A stretch of DNA of 64,000 bases from an uncultured Tenacibaculum sp. (GTDB taxonomy: Bacteria; Bacteroidota; Bacteroidia; Flavobacteriales; Flavobacteriaceae): contig CANMWK010000001.1 of NCBI GenBank assembly GCA_947501615.1, forward strand, positions 186,001 through 250,000, read 5' to 3'. Both the position numbers and the translations under genes were made by a program. Under the pieces are notes generated by a model. It ran no database searches. It was not told where the DNA came from and saw only the letters and a list, made by a program, of their open reading frames with translations. Positions 35,298 through 44,481 of the stretch are shown here, piece by piece (positions within the stretch are counted from its first letter, which is position 1; each line of letters starts with the position of its first letter).

Positions 35298-35430
35298 ACT
35301 GTGAATTGCAAATTATGAATTATTAACGACGAATTTATCATCTTTAGATTTCATAAATGCTTAAATTTAATATAAAATTTTAAGTAAGTATTTAGAATAT
35401 AGTTATAGTAGTAGTACTATGTTTTAAATA

Positions 35431-35775
35431 TTAAGCTTCTTCAAGAGCATCCCAAAACTCAACCGCTCTTCTTAAATGAGGGATAACAATAGTTCCACCT
35501 ACCAAGGTAGCTATAGACATTGTTTCCATCATTTCTTCTTTAGTAACTCCATTTTTATATGCTGTCTCTAAGTGATACGCTATACAATCATCACAGCGTA
35601 AAACAGCAGAAGCTACCAAACCTAATAACTCTTTTGTTTTAACAGATAAATGCCCTTCAGCATAAGCATTTGTGTCTAAATTAAAAATTCTTTTGATTAC
35701 TTTGTTATCACTTGATAATATCTTTTCGTTCATTTTTGAGCGATACTCATTGAACTCTTGGACTTTTTTCGACAT
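35431..35775 (-). CDS. Carboxymuconolactone decarboxylase / AhpD-like protein
   Basis: 114 residues. The core is LGLVASAVLRCDDCIAYHLETAYKNGV, holding the CxxC redox pair (about residues 58-61) and the His four residues on, followed by TKEEMMETMSIATLVGG. Such small helical proteins act as thiol peroxidase partners like AhpD or are of unknown use. The ATG at 35775 gives the family N-terminus but overlaps the end of tatC by 29 nt; a second ATG at 35733 would avoid the overlap. I favour the longer form. Confidence 0.85.
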   Translation of the reverse strand: MSKKVQEFNEYRSKMNEKILSSDNKVIKRIFNLDTNAYAEGHLSVKTKELLGLVASAVLRCDDCIAYHLETAYKNGVTKEEMMETMSIATLVGGTIVIPHLRRAVEFWDALEEA

Positions 35776-36574
35776 TTTTTTGTTGTTTTTTTATTACGTA
35801 TTTAGAAATGTAAATTCCGACTTGATATAAAAACATTATAGGTACTGCTACGATGATCTGACTAGCTACATCCGGAGGGGTAATAATTGCAGATAAAACT
35901 AAGACAACTACCAATGCATGTTTTCTATATTTTCTTAAAAATTGAGGTGTAACTAAACCTATTTTTGAAAGAAAATAGATGATGATAGGAAGTTCAAAAA
36001 ATATGGCAACTCCTATAAGTGTATTTGTAATTAAGCTAATATATGCGCCTAATTTAAAGTTCTTTACAATAGCATCACCGATAGAGAAGTTGTAAAAGAA
36101 ATAAACAGACATAGGTAATATCACATAATAACTAAATAAGACTCCAGAAAAGAATAGAGAGGAAGCAGAAAAGATAAATCCTTTAGAACGTTTTCTTTCA
36201 TTTTCCAATAATCCCGGAGCGATAAATCGCCATACTTCCCATAGCACATAAGGAAATGCTACAATTACCCCTAAAATTAAAGAAGCCCATATAGCAGTCA
36301 TTAATTCTTCTGTAGGATTTAAAACCTGTAATTCCTTAGCAAACTCAATATTACAAAAGCTACTATCTATTCCAATAAAAGAAAATACTTCACAAAAAAA
36401 ACGATAGGTAACAAAATCTGGTTTAAGATGTGCAAGTAAAAATTCTTCAAAAATTACTTTAATAAAGACAAAACATGTTATGGCTACAGAAAATATAGCT
36501 ATAATACTTCGTATAATATGCCATCTTAATTCTTCAAGATGATCTAAAAAAGACATTTCTTTCTCTTGTGCCAT
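35747..36574 (-). CDS. tatC: Twin-arginine translocase subunit TatC
   Basis: 275 residues with six membrane helices. Conserved points are FLDHLEELRWHIIRS at the cytosolic N-terminus (the twin-arginine signal site), the large periplasmic loop with ATEELMTA-like sequence, FIAPGLLENERKRSKGF and ALVVVLVLSAIITPPDVASQ. An insertion with three cysteines (CEVFSFIGIDSSFCN, about 63-77) sits in the first periplasmic loop, as in other flavobacterial TatC. It receives folded proteins with RR signals. It starts one base after kdsD ends. Confidence 0.95.
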   Translation of the reverse strand: MAQEKEMSFLDHLEELRWHIIRSIIAIFSVAITCFVFIKVIFEEFLLAHLKPDFVTYRFFCEVFSFIGIDSSFCNIEFAKELQVLNPTEELMTAIWASLILGVIVAFPYVLWEVWRFIAPGLLENERKRSKGFIFSASSLFFSGVLFSYYVILPMSVYFFYNFSIGDAIVKNFKLGAYISLITNTLIGVAIFFELPIIIYFLSKIGLVTPQFLRKYRKHALVVVLVLSAIITPPDVASQIIVAVPIMFLYQVGIYISKYVIKKQQKNVEKSPRVQ

Positions 36575-36575
36575 T

Positions 36576-37547
36576 TTAAAATATCCCTTCTTTTAAAATA
36601 TCATGTAAATGAACAACACCAACATAATTATGAGCATCGTCATGGACTAATATTTGCGTAATATTATTAGTTTCTAATGTATCTAATGCGTCAATAGCCA
36701 TAGCTTCAATATGAATAGTTTTGGGGTGCTTACTCATAATATCTGTTGCTGTTAAACTATCAATTTTAGTTGTTTTATTTAACATTCTCCTGATATCGCC
36801 ATCAGTAATAATTCCTTCAATTTTATTTTCACTATTCACTACAGCAGTAACACCCAACCTTTTTTCAGAGATTTCAACAATAACTTTGCTAACTTTATCT
36901 ACAGGTGTAACTTTAGGGGATTCATTATTGTTAATTAAGTCTGAAACTCTTAAATACAAACGTTTACCTAATGCACCTCCTGGATGATATTTAGCAAAAT
37001 CGGTATTACTGAAACCACGTAAATCTAGTAAACAAACAGCTAAAGCATCTCCTAAAACAAGTTGAGCTGTTGTACTATTTGTTGGAGCTAAATTATTAGG
37101 ATCAGCTTCTCTTTCAACATAAGAATTCAACACATAATCTGCATTTTTACCTAAAAAAGAATCTGGATTTCCAGTAATTGCAATAATTTTATTCTCAGAA
37201 TTCCTTATTAGAGGAACTAAAACCTTTATCTCAGGAGTATTTCCACTTTTAGAAATACAAATTACAACATCGTCATTTTGTATATTTCCTAAATCTCCAT
37301 GAATAGCGTCTGCAGCATGCATAAAAACAGCAGGAGTGCCAGTAGAATTAAGAGTAGCCACAATTTTTGTAGCAATATTAGCACTTTTACCAATCCCCGT
37401 AATAATTACACGTCCCGTCGAATTTAATATGAAGTTAACGGCATCAGCAAATGAATTGTCCAAAAAATTAGTTAAATTAGCTATACTATTACTTTGAAGT
37501 TCAATAGTTTCTTTCGCTTTAGCTAGTATTAAGTCAGTATTTTTCAA
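36576..37547 (-). CDS. kdsD: Arabinose-5-phosphate isomerase (KpsF/GutQ family)
   Basis: 323 residues: an N-terminal SIS domain (about 35-170; GIGKSANIATKIVATLNSTG and SKSGNTPEI bind the sugar phosphate), the linker HPGGALGKRL, and two CBS domains to the end. It converts ribulose 5-phosphate to arabinose 5-phosphate, the first dedicated step to Kdo in LPS inner core. Partner genes here (lptB on the same strand) also serve LPS. It diverges from recQ over 142 nt. Confidence 0.94.
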   Translation of the reverse strand: MKNTDLILAKAKETIELQSNSIANLTNFLDNSFADAVNFILNSTGRVIITGIGKSANIATKIVATLNSTGTPAVFMHAADAIHGDLGNIQNDDVVICISKSGNTPEIKVLVPLIRNSENKIIAITGNPDSFLGKNADYVLNSYVEREADPNNLAPTNSTTAQLVLGDALAVCLLDLRGFSNTDFAKYHPGGALGKRLYLRVSDLINNNESPKVTPVDKVSKVIVEISEKRLGVTAVVNSENKIEGIITDGDIRRMLNKTTKIDSLTATDIMSKHPKTIHIEAMAIDALDTLETNNITQILVHDDAHNYVGVVHLHDILKEGIF

Positions 37548-37643
37548 ATAATACAGGTTTAAATAAAGCGTAAAAATAGGAATATTTTAGCTAGAAAAAC
37601 TTTCCTTTTTAAAGAAACTTTTTAAGAAGTTTAAGTAATTATT

Positions 37644-37673
37644 TTTGTGTATTAGTTTGAATGTTTAATTTTG
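37644..37673 (+). promoter_or_regulatory. Promoter of recQ
   Basis: TTTG (37644-37647), an 18-nt spacer, then TAATTTTG (37666-37673): a full Bacteroidota-type promoter 16 nt before the recQ ATG. Confidence 0.7.
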
Positions 37674-37689
37674 GCTTCTAGGGAACAAT

Positions 37690-39879
37690 ATGAAAATGAA
37701 TTTATACGATGCTTTAAAAAAGTTTTTTGGGTTTAATCAATTCAAAGGACTTCAAGAAGATGTGGTAAAGAGTATACTAAGCGACCAAAATACGTTTGTG
37801 ATTATGCCAACGGGTGGAGGAAAATCACTTTGTTATCAATTACCAGCCTTAATGAAAGAAGGTACTGCAATTGTGGTTTCACCATTAATTGCCTTAATGA
37901 AGAATCAAGTAGACGCAATACGGGGGATTTCTGAAACTCATGGTATTGCACATGTTTTGAACTCTTCATTAAACAAATCTGAGGTCAATCAAGTAAAGAA
38001 AGACATTGCAGAGGGTGTAACCAAATTATTATATGTTGCTCCTGAATCTTTAATAAAAGAAGAATATGTCGAATTTTTAAAATCTCAAAAAATATCTTTT
38101 GTAGCTATAGATGAAGCGCATTGTATTTCTGAATGGGGACATGATTTTAGACCTGAATACAGAAATCTTAGAGCTATTATTAAGCAAATAGATAATGTAC
38201 CTGTAATTGGACTTACTGCAACAGCTACAGAAAAGGTACAGGAAGACATTTTGAAAACTTTAGGGATGACAGATGCTAATATTTTTAAAGCATCGTTTAA
38301 TAGAGCGAACTTGTTTTATGAAGTTCGTCCTAAGACTAAAGACATAGAGAAAGATATTATCCGTTTTGTAAAACAAAGAGAAGGAGAGTCAGGTATTGTA
38401 TACTGTTTAAGTAGAAAAAAAGTAGAAGAAATTTCTCAAGTTTTACAAGTAAACGGTATTAACGCCCTACCGTATCATGCGGGTTTTGACGCAAAGACAA
38501 GAGCAAAACATCAAGACATGTTTTTGATGGAAGATTGTGATGTTGTTGTAGCCACAATTGCTTTTGGTATGGGAATAGATAAACCAGATGTGCGTTTTGT
38601 AATTCACCATGATATTCCTAAAAGTTTAGAAAGTTATTATCAAGAAACTGGTAGAGCTGGTAGAGATGGTGGAGAAGGTCATTGTTTGACTTTCTACTCA
38701 TATAAGGATATAGAGAAGTTAGAAAAATTTATGGCAAATAAACCTGTTGCAGAGCAGGAGGTAGGTCATGCTTTACTACAAGAAGTTGTTGGTTATGCTG
38801 AAACTTCTATGAATAGGCGTAAATATTTATTACATTATTTTGGAGAAGAGTTTGACGAGATTAATGGAGAAGGTGCAGATATGGATGACAACATGCGGAA
38901 TCCAAAGAAAAAGCACGAAGCTAAAGAGCAAGTTGTTACAGTATTAGAAGTAGTGAGAAATACGAATGCAATGTATAAGGCTAAAGAAGTTGTAAATACA
39001 ATTACAGGAAAAGAAAATGCCTTATTAAAATCTCATAAAACAACTGAGCAGACATTTTTTGGAATTGGAAAAGAGAAAAATAGTAACTATTGGATGGCTT
39101 TGATACGCCAAATGTTGGTTGCTGATCTTATTAAAAAGGAAATAGAGCAATACGGAGTTGTTAAATTAACAGCATCAGGAAAAGCGTATTTAGAAAATCC
39201 TTCGTCTTTTATGATGACTGAAGATCATGTGTATACTAATGTGGATGATGGATCTATAATTACCAATGCTAAATCTAGTGCTGTAGGCTTAGACGATAAG
39301 CTTATCGCAATGCTTAAAGATCTAAGAAAAAAAGTAGGAAAAAAATTAGGCGTGCCACCATTTGCTGTTTTTCAAGATCCGTCATTAAATGATATGGCAT
39401 TAAAATATCCTATCAACTTAGATGAACTTTCTAAAGTACATGGCGTAGGTGAGGGGAAAGCAAGAAAATATGGTAAAGAATTTATCAAATTAATAGAACA
39501 GTATGTTGCTGATAATGATATTACAAGACCAGATGACTTAGTAGTTAAGAGTACTGGTGTAAATTCTGGCTTGAAATTGTATATTATTCAAAATACAGAT
39601 CGTAAACTGCCTTTAGACGATATCGCAAAATCTAAAGGACTAGAAATGAATGAGCTTATTAAAGAAATGGAGGCTATTGTATTTTCTGGAACTAAATTGA
39701 ATATTGATTATGCTATCGAAGACTTGTTAGATGAAGATCAACAGGAAGAAATTCATGAATACTTTATGGAGGCAGAAACAGATAAGATTCAAGAAGCTTT
39801 AGATGAATTTGATGGAGATTATGATGATGATGAATTACGTTTGATGAGAATTAAATTCACTAGTGATGTAGCTAATTAA
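37690..39879 (+). CDS. recQ: ATP-dependent DNA helicase RecQ, zinc-site variant
   Basis: 729 residues. Helicase motifs: MPTGGGKSLCYQLP (motif I), IDEAHCISEWGHDFRPEY (II plus the RecQ aromatic loop), TATAT (III), and YYQETGRAGRDGG (VI). The RQC region follows (about 370-530), then HRDC at about 545-625 (LRKKVGKKLGVPPFAVF) and an acidic tail. In most RecQ proteins a CRR...C-x2-C-x2-C zinc site opens the RQC region; here the region reads SMNRRKYLLHYFGEEF (from 373) followed by an acidic GEGADMDD, with no cysteine. Role: 3'-5' unwinding in recombination repair. Confidence 0.95.
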   Translation: MKMNLYDALKKFFGFNQFKGLQEDVVKSILSDQNTFVIMPTGGGKSLCYQLPALMKEGTAIVVSPLIALMKNQVDAIRGISETHGIAHVLNSSLNKSEVNQVKKDIAEGVTKLLYVAPESLIKEEYVEFLKSQKISFVAIDEAHCISEWGHDFRPEYRNLRAIIKQIDNVPVIGLTATATEKVQEDILKTLGMTDANIFKASFNRANLFYEVRPKTKDIEKDIIRFVKQREGESGIVYCLSRKKVEEISQVLQVNGINALPYHAGFDAKTRAKHQDMFLMEDCDVVVATIAFGMGIDKPDVRFVIHHDIPKSLESYYQETGRAGRDGGEGHCLTFYSYKDIEKLEKFMANKPVAEQEVGHALLQEVVGYAETSMNRRKYLLHYFGEEFDEINGEGADMDDNMRNPKKKHEAKEQVVTVLEVVRNTNAMYKAKEVVNTITGKENALLKSHKTTEQTFFGIGKEKNSNYWMALIRQMLVADLIKKEIEQYGVVKLTASGKAYLENPSSFMMTEDHVYTNVDDGSIITNAKSSAVGLDDKLIAMLKDLRKKVGKKLGVPPFAVFQDPSLNDMALKYPINLDELSKVHGVGEGKARKYGKEFIKLIEQYVADNDITRPDDLVVKSTGVNSGLKLYIIQNTDRKLPLDDIAKSKGLEMNELIKEMEAIVFSGTKLNIDYAIEDLLDEDQQEEIHEYFMEAETDKIQEALDEFDGDYDDDELRLMRIKFTSDVAN

Positions 39880-39960
39880 TTTAAAAGCACAAGACATATA
39901 TAAGCTTTTAAAGAATAATGAAAACTGATTGTGCATTTAGAAACTGAAATCCTTTTATAA

Positions 39961-40078
39961 TGTCAGTTCGAGTACTTTTGAGGAACGAAAAAGTGTATCG
40001 AGAACTATTTCTAGGTCAAAATCATTATTCTCGATACGATTTTTTTCATTTTATTCCAAAAAATCACTCGAATTGACA
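39961..40078. repeat. Interspersed palindromic repeat family B, copy 1
   Basis: Outer arms TGTCAGTTCGAGT (39961-39973) and ACTCGAATTGACA (40066-40078) are inverted with one mismatch. Inner arms GTATCGAGAA (39995-40004) and TTCTCGATAC (40028-40037) are perfect. Same layout as 61955-62070. Confidence 0.75.
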
Positions 40079-40126
40079 GAATTTTACTCCAAATACATAA
40101 CGAGTTAATAAAAGAAGAATAATAAA

Positions 40127-40166
40127 TAAAAAAGATCCTTAGTTTTAAAAAACTAAGGATCTTTTT
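40127..40166. terminator. Bidirectional terminator between recQ and the S41 peptidase
   Basis: GATCCTTAGTT (40134-40144) pairs with AACTAAGGATC (40151-40161). A-run and T-run flank the stem, so it can terminate from both sides. Confidence 0.85.
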
Positions 40167-40192
40167 GTTTAAATACGTTTTCTTACAGTTAA

Positions 40193-41635
40193 TTATTTAA
40201 AATCAACATACATATTATTATAATCTAAATTGTTAATATCAGAATTCCAAATTGGTTTTTGTGTAGAACGATTTAATACAGGTAGACCTCTAGCTCCAGT
40301 TGTAACATATTGAATGGTTCTCGCTAATAAAGGCTCAGTAGGATCACCAAGAACTCCTAAATTAGATAAATCTTCTTCGATAATAACCTCTGGAATGTAA
40401 CCATTAGGTTCGTTTTGACCATTACTATTTTGTATTTCAAGTACAATAGGTTGCATAGCCCAAGTATGATTATTATTAAAATTAGGACCAGTTCTACTAT
40501 AGTCATCAGAATCATACAAAGTAATTGATCCTACTTGTTTACCTACTGTTTTTGTTCCCACTAAATTTACATCCATGTAAGGTAATAATCCATTAATAAC
40601 CAATTCAGAAGCAGAGGCAGAACTATTAGTTACAATACAGTATACAGACGATAAATTAACTGTATTAATCGGTTCGTCTAAAACTACCTGTCCATTACCA
40701 TCTGTATTTGTAATACGATCTCTAAAGTTATTTAAGAAAATATCTCCATTAGATGTAGCATTCATTACTTTGTCATTCCATATTTGTTGAGAAAATAGAT
40801 TTGTAGTAGGTTGCCCACTAATCATACTTGCTAAATATGTAGCTGAACGAACAGAACCACCACCATTATACCTTAAATCAACAATTAAATCTGTAATCCC
40901 TTCATTTCTGAACAAAGCAAAAGCATTATTTAAATCACCATCTGAAGAAGTAGAAAATTGATTATACATTAAATACCCTATTTTATGTGTGCCTTGAGTA
41001 ATTACCTTAGCGATTTTAACGGCATTTTCTTGTATTTGTCCTTTTACAATGTTTATTGTATTTCCATTAGCAACAGGATTCCCTCCATTAAAGTTAGCTA
41101 AAGATATTATATAAGAATCTGGAGCAAATAAAGTATTTACATTAGCAGATGTTAATTGTGTTCCATTAACCTCACTTATAATCATTCCTCTAGTAATTCC
41201 TTTATTATCAGCATCAGATCCTGCAACTACATCTCTAACAACTACAAAAACGTTTCCAGAACCATCATTATATTGAGCACCTACTAATTTCATTCCACTA
41301 GTTAATCGAATACCTTGAAAAGAGTTTTCTAAAGCGACATAATCATCAACAATCCAAGAAAAACGATCTACATCACCACGTCTATATAATAAACTATTAA
41401 ATAATTGATCTGGAGTATCGAATCCTGTTAGAAAATTATTTAATTGTTCACGGGTAGAAAATTTATTGTCAGCTAAATCAGGTACTTCTCCTTGCCATTT
41501 ATAAAAAGCGTTCATACCACCCCAAACAAAATCATTTATTTCTATGTTTTGAGGGATATCTTCAGATTTACTACACCCTATTGTAACTGCAATAACTAGA
41601 AAGCATAAGGTTTTTAATTTAAAAAATTTCTTCAT
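40193..41635 (-). CDS. S41 family (C-terminal processing) peptidase, lipoprotein
   Basis: 480 residues. A lipoprotein signal (MKKFFKLKTLCFLVIAVTIGC) places Cys21 at the membrane. A short N-terminal helical domain is followed by a PDZ-like domain at about 110-200 (GSDADNKGITRGMIISEVNG) and the S41 fold with DLRYNGGGSVRSA, catalytic Ser in TNSSASASELVINGL and Lys in VGTKTVGKQVGS. It is a predicted envelope protease cleaving unstructured protein ends. It stands alone, diverging from an ECF sigma gene over 172 nt. Confidence 0.92.
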   Translation of the reverse strand: MKKFFKLKTLCFLVIAVTIGCSKSEDIPQNIEINDFVWGGMNAFYKWQGEVPDLADNKFSTREQLNNFLTGFDTPDQLFNSLLYRRGDVDRFSWIVDDYVALENSFQGIRLTSGMKLVGAQYNDGSGNVFVVVRDVVAGSDADNKGITRGMIISEVNGTQLTSANVNTLFAPDSYIISLANFNGGNPVANGNTINIVKGQIQENAVKIAKVITQGTHKIGYLMYNQFSTSSDGDLNNAFALFRNEGITDLIVDLRYNGGGSVRSATYLASMISGQPTTNLFSQQIWNDKVMNATSNGDIFLNNFRDRITNTDGNGQVVLDEPINTVNLSSVYCIVTNSSASASELVINGLLPYMDVNLVGTKTVGKQVGSITLYDSDDYSRTGPNFNNNHTWAMQPIVLEIQNSNGQNEPNGYIPEVIIEEDLSNLGVLGDPTEPLLARTIQYVTTGARGLPVLNRSTQKPIWNSDINNLDYNNMYVDFK

Positions 41636-41807
41636 TGTGATGGTTTTAATACTTACATACTAACGCAATTTAATTAAAAGATAGTATTAATTTTAACTTT
41701 TTTTGTAACAAAAAAAAAAATGAATCGTCGTAGATGTGTAAAGTTGTTAAATACGTCGTAAAAATTACGAATAATTTACAACTTATTAAAATTAGCGTAA
41801 CCAAACA

Positions 41808-42317
41808 ATGAAACAGTCAGACTTTTTAAAAGTTGTATTACCATTTAAGGATAAAGTTTTTCGTTTAGCCAAACGTTTACTTGTATCAACAGAAGAAGCT
41901 GAAGACGCAACGCAAGAACTTTATTTTAAATTATGGAAGAATAAAGAAAAACTAACAGATTATAGAAATGTTGAAGCATTTGCCATGACCATGACTAAGA
42001 ATTATTGTTTTGATCGTTTAAAATCTAAACAAGCAAGTAATTTAACCTTAGTACATAGTAATTATAAAGAAAAAGATACAACGTTAGATAAGAAAATAGA
42101 ATACAAGGACAGTGTAAACCAAGTACATAAGCTTATTGAGAATTTACCTGAACAACAAAAGATTATTATTCAATTACGAGATATTGAACAATATGATTTT
42201 GATGAAATTTGCGAAATGGTTCATATGAAACCAACTGCAGTAAGGGTAGCATTATCAAGAGCGCGTAAAACAATAAGAGAAGCATTAATTAAAAAACATA
42301 ACTATGGAGTTAGCTAA
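41808..42317 (+). CDS. ECF-type RNA polymerase sigma factor
   Basis: 169 residues. Region 2 spans about 10-75 (KDKVFRLAKRLLVSTEEAEDATQELYFKLW) and region 4 about 110-160 (LIENLPEQQKIIIQLRDIEQYDFDEICEMV, then the helix-turn-helix recognition part MKPTAVRVALSRARKTIRE). It belongs with the sigma-70 ECF proteins of Bacteroidota. The downstream gene overlaps its stop by 14 nt and encodes a one-helix membrane protein, the place of an anti-sigma factor. Likely it controls its own operon with the two DUF4252 genes. Confidence 0.92.
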   Translation: MKQSDFLKVVLPFKDKVFRLAKRLLVSTEEAEDATQELYFKLWKNKEKLTDYRNVEAFAMTMTKNYCFDRLKSKQASNLTLVHSNYKEKDTTLDKKIEYKDSVNQVHKLIENLPEQQKIIIQLRDIEQYDFDEICEMVHMKPTAVRVALSRARKTIREALIKKHNYGVS

Positions 42318-42783
42318 CATAGAAAAGTTATTAGAAAAATATCTAAATGCAGAAACTACGCTTCAAGAAGAAGCTATTTTGAGAAGTTATTTTACTTCGA
42401 CAAAAGAAATACCTGATCATCTTGAAGAATATGGTATGTTATTTGGATATTTTAAACAAAATCAAAGTGAAACTTATACCAAACCCATTAAGTTAACACC
42501 TGAGAGGCAAAAACGTAAGAACTTTAAATGGTTATCAGTAGCAGCATCATTCGCTTTGTTAGTAAGTGTATATATGGGATATGACATTAATAAAAAACGC
42601 AAAACCGAAATGCAAATAGCAGAAGTAAAAAAGGCGTTAAAAATGGTGTCTTATAATTTAAATAAAGGTAACGATGTATTGTATACTGTTTCTAGTAATT
42701 ATAAAAAAGGAACAGATGCAGTAGCAAAGTTAGACACTTACGATAAATCTGTAAAAACAGCAATAAAAAAGGTAAATTATTAA
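42304..42783 (+). CDS. Single-pass membrane protein, possible anti-sigma factor
   Basis: 159 residues. The N-terminal 75 residues are cytosolic and helical (LEKYLNAETTLQEEAILRSYF), one membrane helix at about 79-95 (WLSVAASFALLVSVYMGY) follows, and the rest is periplasmic, basic and coiled. This is the topology of anti-sigma factors, and the 14-nt overlap with the sigma gene supports it, but there is no HxxxCxxC zinc motif. It could act by simple binding of sigma. I know no named family for certain. Confidence 0.7.
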   Translation: MELANIEKLLEKYLNAETTLQEEAILRSYFTSTKEIPDHLEEYGMLFGYFKQNQSETYTKPIKLTPERQKRKNFKWLSVAASFALLVSVYMGYDINKKRKTEMQIAEVKKALKMVSYNLNKGNDVLYTVSSNYKKGTDAVAKLDTYDKSVKTAIKKVNY

Positions 42784-42829
42784 TTTGAAAAGTAAACAAG
42801 TAAAACCAAGTTTAAAAAAAGTAAACACC

Positions 42830-43357
42830 ATGAAAAAATTAATTATATTATTAGTATTCGCCCTTATATCTAATTTAGGATATAGCCAAACATCATTATT
42901 TGATAAATTGGAAGATTTAGAAGACGTTTCTGTTGTAGTAGTAACTAAAGATTTGTTTGATTTATTACGTAAATTTCCAGATGCTCAATCAGAAGATATG
43001 CAAATTTTCAATACAGCTAAAGGATTACAAGAATTAAAAGTATTTTCCACTGAAAATGCAAGTATAGCTGCCGATATGGAAACAATGGTAAATAAAGCGA
43101 TAAAAAAATCTAGTTTAACTCAATTAATGAGAATTAAAGACAAGGGATCGCGAGTTAAGATTTACATAAAATCTACTAAAAACAAAGATATCGTTAGTGA
43201 GGTATTAATGTATGTTAAAGATTTAAATAAAAATGAAAGAATAAAAGAAGGTAAAGAAAACTTACCATCTTCAACAATCATTTCTTTAATAGGAGAAATT
43301 AACATGAATGAATTATCTAAAATAGCTAACGATTATCAAAAAAAAGCTGAAAAATAA
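42830..43357 (+). CDS. DUF4252 family protein, secreted
   Basis: 175 residues from the ATG at 42830, which gives a clean signal peptide (MKKLIILLVFALISNLGYSQ); a TTG start further up would put 15 odd residues before it. The mature part holds two similar halves (LEDLEDVSVVVVTKDLFDLL and the later LPSSTIISLIGEINMNELSKI), a pattern I associate with DUF4252. It follows the membrane protein gene by 46 nt in the ECF operon and is paired with another DUF4252 gene. Function unknown; a periplasmic reporter or effector of the sigma circuit is possible. Confidence 0.78.
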   Translation: MKKLIILLVFALISNLGYSQTSLFDKLEDLEDVSVVVVTKDLFDLLRKFPDAQSEDMQIFNTAKGLQELKVFSTENASIAADMETMVNKAIKKSSLTQLMRIKDKGSRVKIYIKSTKNKDIVSEVLMYVKDLNKNERIKEGKENLPSSTIISLIGEINMNELSKIANDYQKKAEK

Positions 43358-43402
43358 TTCAGAGATTTATAATTAAATAGGAGATTTCCTAGAATAATTT
43401 AT

Positions 43403-43474
43403 GTCATTTTGAATTTATTTTAGAAAGTTAAGATTGTAGTTAGTTTCTTAACGCTAGAATAAGTTCAGAATGAC
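43403..43474. repeat. Palindromic intergenic repeat between the DUF4252 genes
   Basis: Arms GTCATTTTGAATTTATTTT (43403) and its imperfect complement ending AGTTCAGAATGAC (43474) enclose a smaller GTTAAG...CTTAAC dyad. The ends resemble the GTCATGCTGAA repeats at 61825 and 62251, so it may belong to the same class. It could form a transcript hairpin within the operon. Confidence 0.5.
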
Positions 43475-43513
43475 AAAATTTGATTTTAAAAACAAACACA
43501 ATATAAGTTAACT

Positions 43514-44089
43514 ATGAAAAAAATATTAATATTCCCAGTTTTATCTATACTGTTTATTATAACTTCATGTAAAAGAAAAGAAAGTTTACAGAGTTACTTG
43601 ATAGATACGCAGGAAGATTCAAATTTTATGCGATTAGATTTTTCAACAAGTATGCTTGGTTCTTTTTTAGAAAATACTACTGAAGAAGATCAAAATACTT
43701 TCCAAACTATAGAAAAATTAAATTTAGCTTTTTTACCAATGAATAAAGCTACCGAAGAGGAGTTTAATACAGAAACAAAAAAGATAAAAGGAATATTAAA
43801 AGATTCTGAATATAAATCTTTATTTAGAGTAAATGACAAAAGAGGAAAAGCAACAATTTATTATTCAGGGAATCCAGAAAAAATAGATGAATTTGTTGCT
43901 GTTGTGTATGCTAAGGAATTTGGATTTGGAGTTGCAAGAGTTCTAGGTGATGAAATGAACCCTGTAAAGATTATGCAGATGATTCAAAACCTAAAAAAGA
44001 ATGGAGAAGGTAAAGAATTGGAGATAATAAAAGATATTTTTGGAGGAGAATTCCAAAGAGAAAAATTAAGAGCGGATCCTATAGAATAA
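43514..44089 (+). CDS. DUF4252 family lipoprotein
   Basis: 191 residues with a lipoprotein signal (FPVLSILFIITSC, Cys19) followed by KRKE. The mature part resembles the preceding DUF4252 gene in outline (DFSTSMLGSFLE; KGKATIYYSGNPEKIDEFVAVVYAKEFGFGVARVLG). The gap of 156 nt to that gene is filled by a palindromic repeat, so cotranscription is likely but attenuated. Function unknown. Confidence 0.75.
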   Translation: MKKILIFPVLSILFIITSCKRKESLQSYLIDTQEDSNFMRLDFSTSMLGSFLENTTEEDQNTFQTIEKLNLAFLPMNKATEEEFNTETKKIKGILKDSEYKSLFRVNDKRGKATIYYSGNPEKIDEFVAVVYAKEFGFGVARVLGDEMNPVKIMQMIQNLKKNGEGKELEIIKDIFGGEFQREKLRADPIE

Positions 44090-44394
44090 ATAAAGTTAAA
44101 GGTAAGGTTACAAGGTGTTTTTAATTGACTATCCTTTTAGGTTTAGAGGCAATCCTTAGTCTAGTTTATCTTTGTTAGTATCAATAAACTTTATTTTCAA
44201 TAGAATTGTTAATTAGTAAAGAAAACCACAGCTTTTTAATAAAAGTTGTGGTTTTCTTTTTAACTAGCCCTTAACAACGATACAACATTTAATTCTTACT
44301 TTTGATCACATAATGTTGGTTTGATACTAGTTTACCCTGAAGTTTTTATCAATTTTACTACTGTGAATACTGAAATAAAATGCTTTTTTAATCA
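44090..44394. other. Intergenic region with possible small transcript
   Basis: About 300 nt without a gene after the DUF4252 lipoprotein. A -7-like TATCTTTG stands at 44167-44174 and a strong terminator at 44218-44261, leaving room for an 80-nt transcript. No -33 partner is visible, so this is only suggestive. Confidence 0.35.
44218..44261 (+). terminator. Rho-independent terminator
   Basis: AAAGAAAACCACA (44218-44230) pairs with its complement ending 44259. The stem extends inward through CTTTT/AAAAG around a small AT loop, and T residues follow. It ends either the DUF4252 operon or a small RNA. Confidence 0.85.
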
Positions 44395-44424
44395 TTGTAA
44401 ATGTAATAGCTAGTACTATTTTTG
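44395..44424 (+). promoter_or_regulatory. Promoter of the M1 aminopeptidase gene
   Basis: TTG (44395-44397), exactly 19 nt, then TATTTTTG (44417-44424). The predicted transcript starts near 44430, downstream of the first in-frame ATG (44428), which favours the later ATGs at 44476 or 44482. Confidence 0.7.
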
Positions 44425-44481
44425 AAAATGAACGCTGTGAAAATTCACAAAATCAAACTCACACTAAATGGATTAATGTTT

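Larger units (their letters stand above)
39880..40192. other. Intergenic region with repeat family B and terminator
   Basis: The 313-nt space between convergent recQ and the S41 peptidase gene holds no open reading frame that I would support. It contains one long palindromic repeat (39961-40078) and a strong bidirectional hairpin (40127-40166), described separately. Confidence 0.7.
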
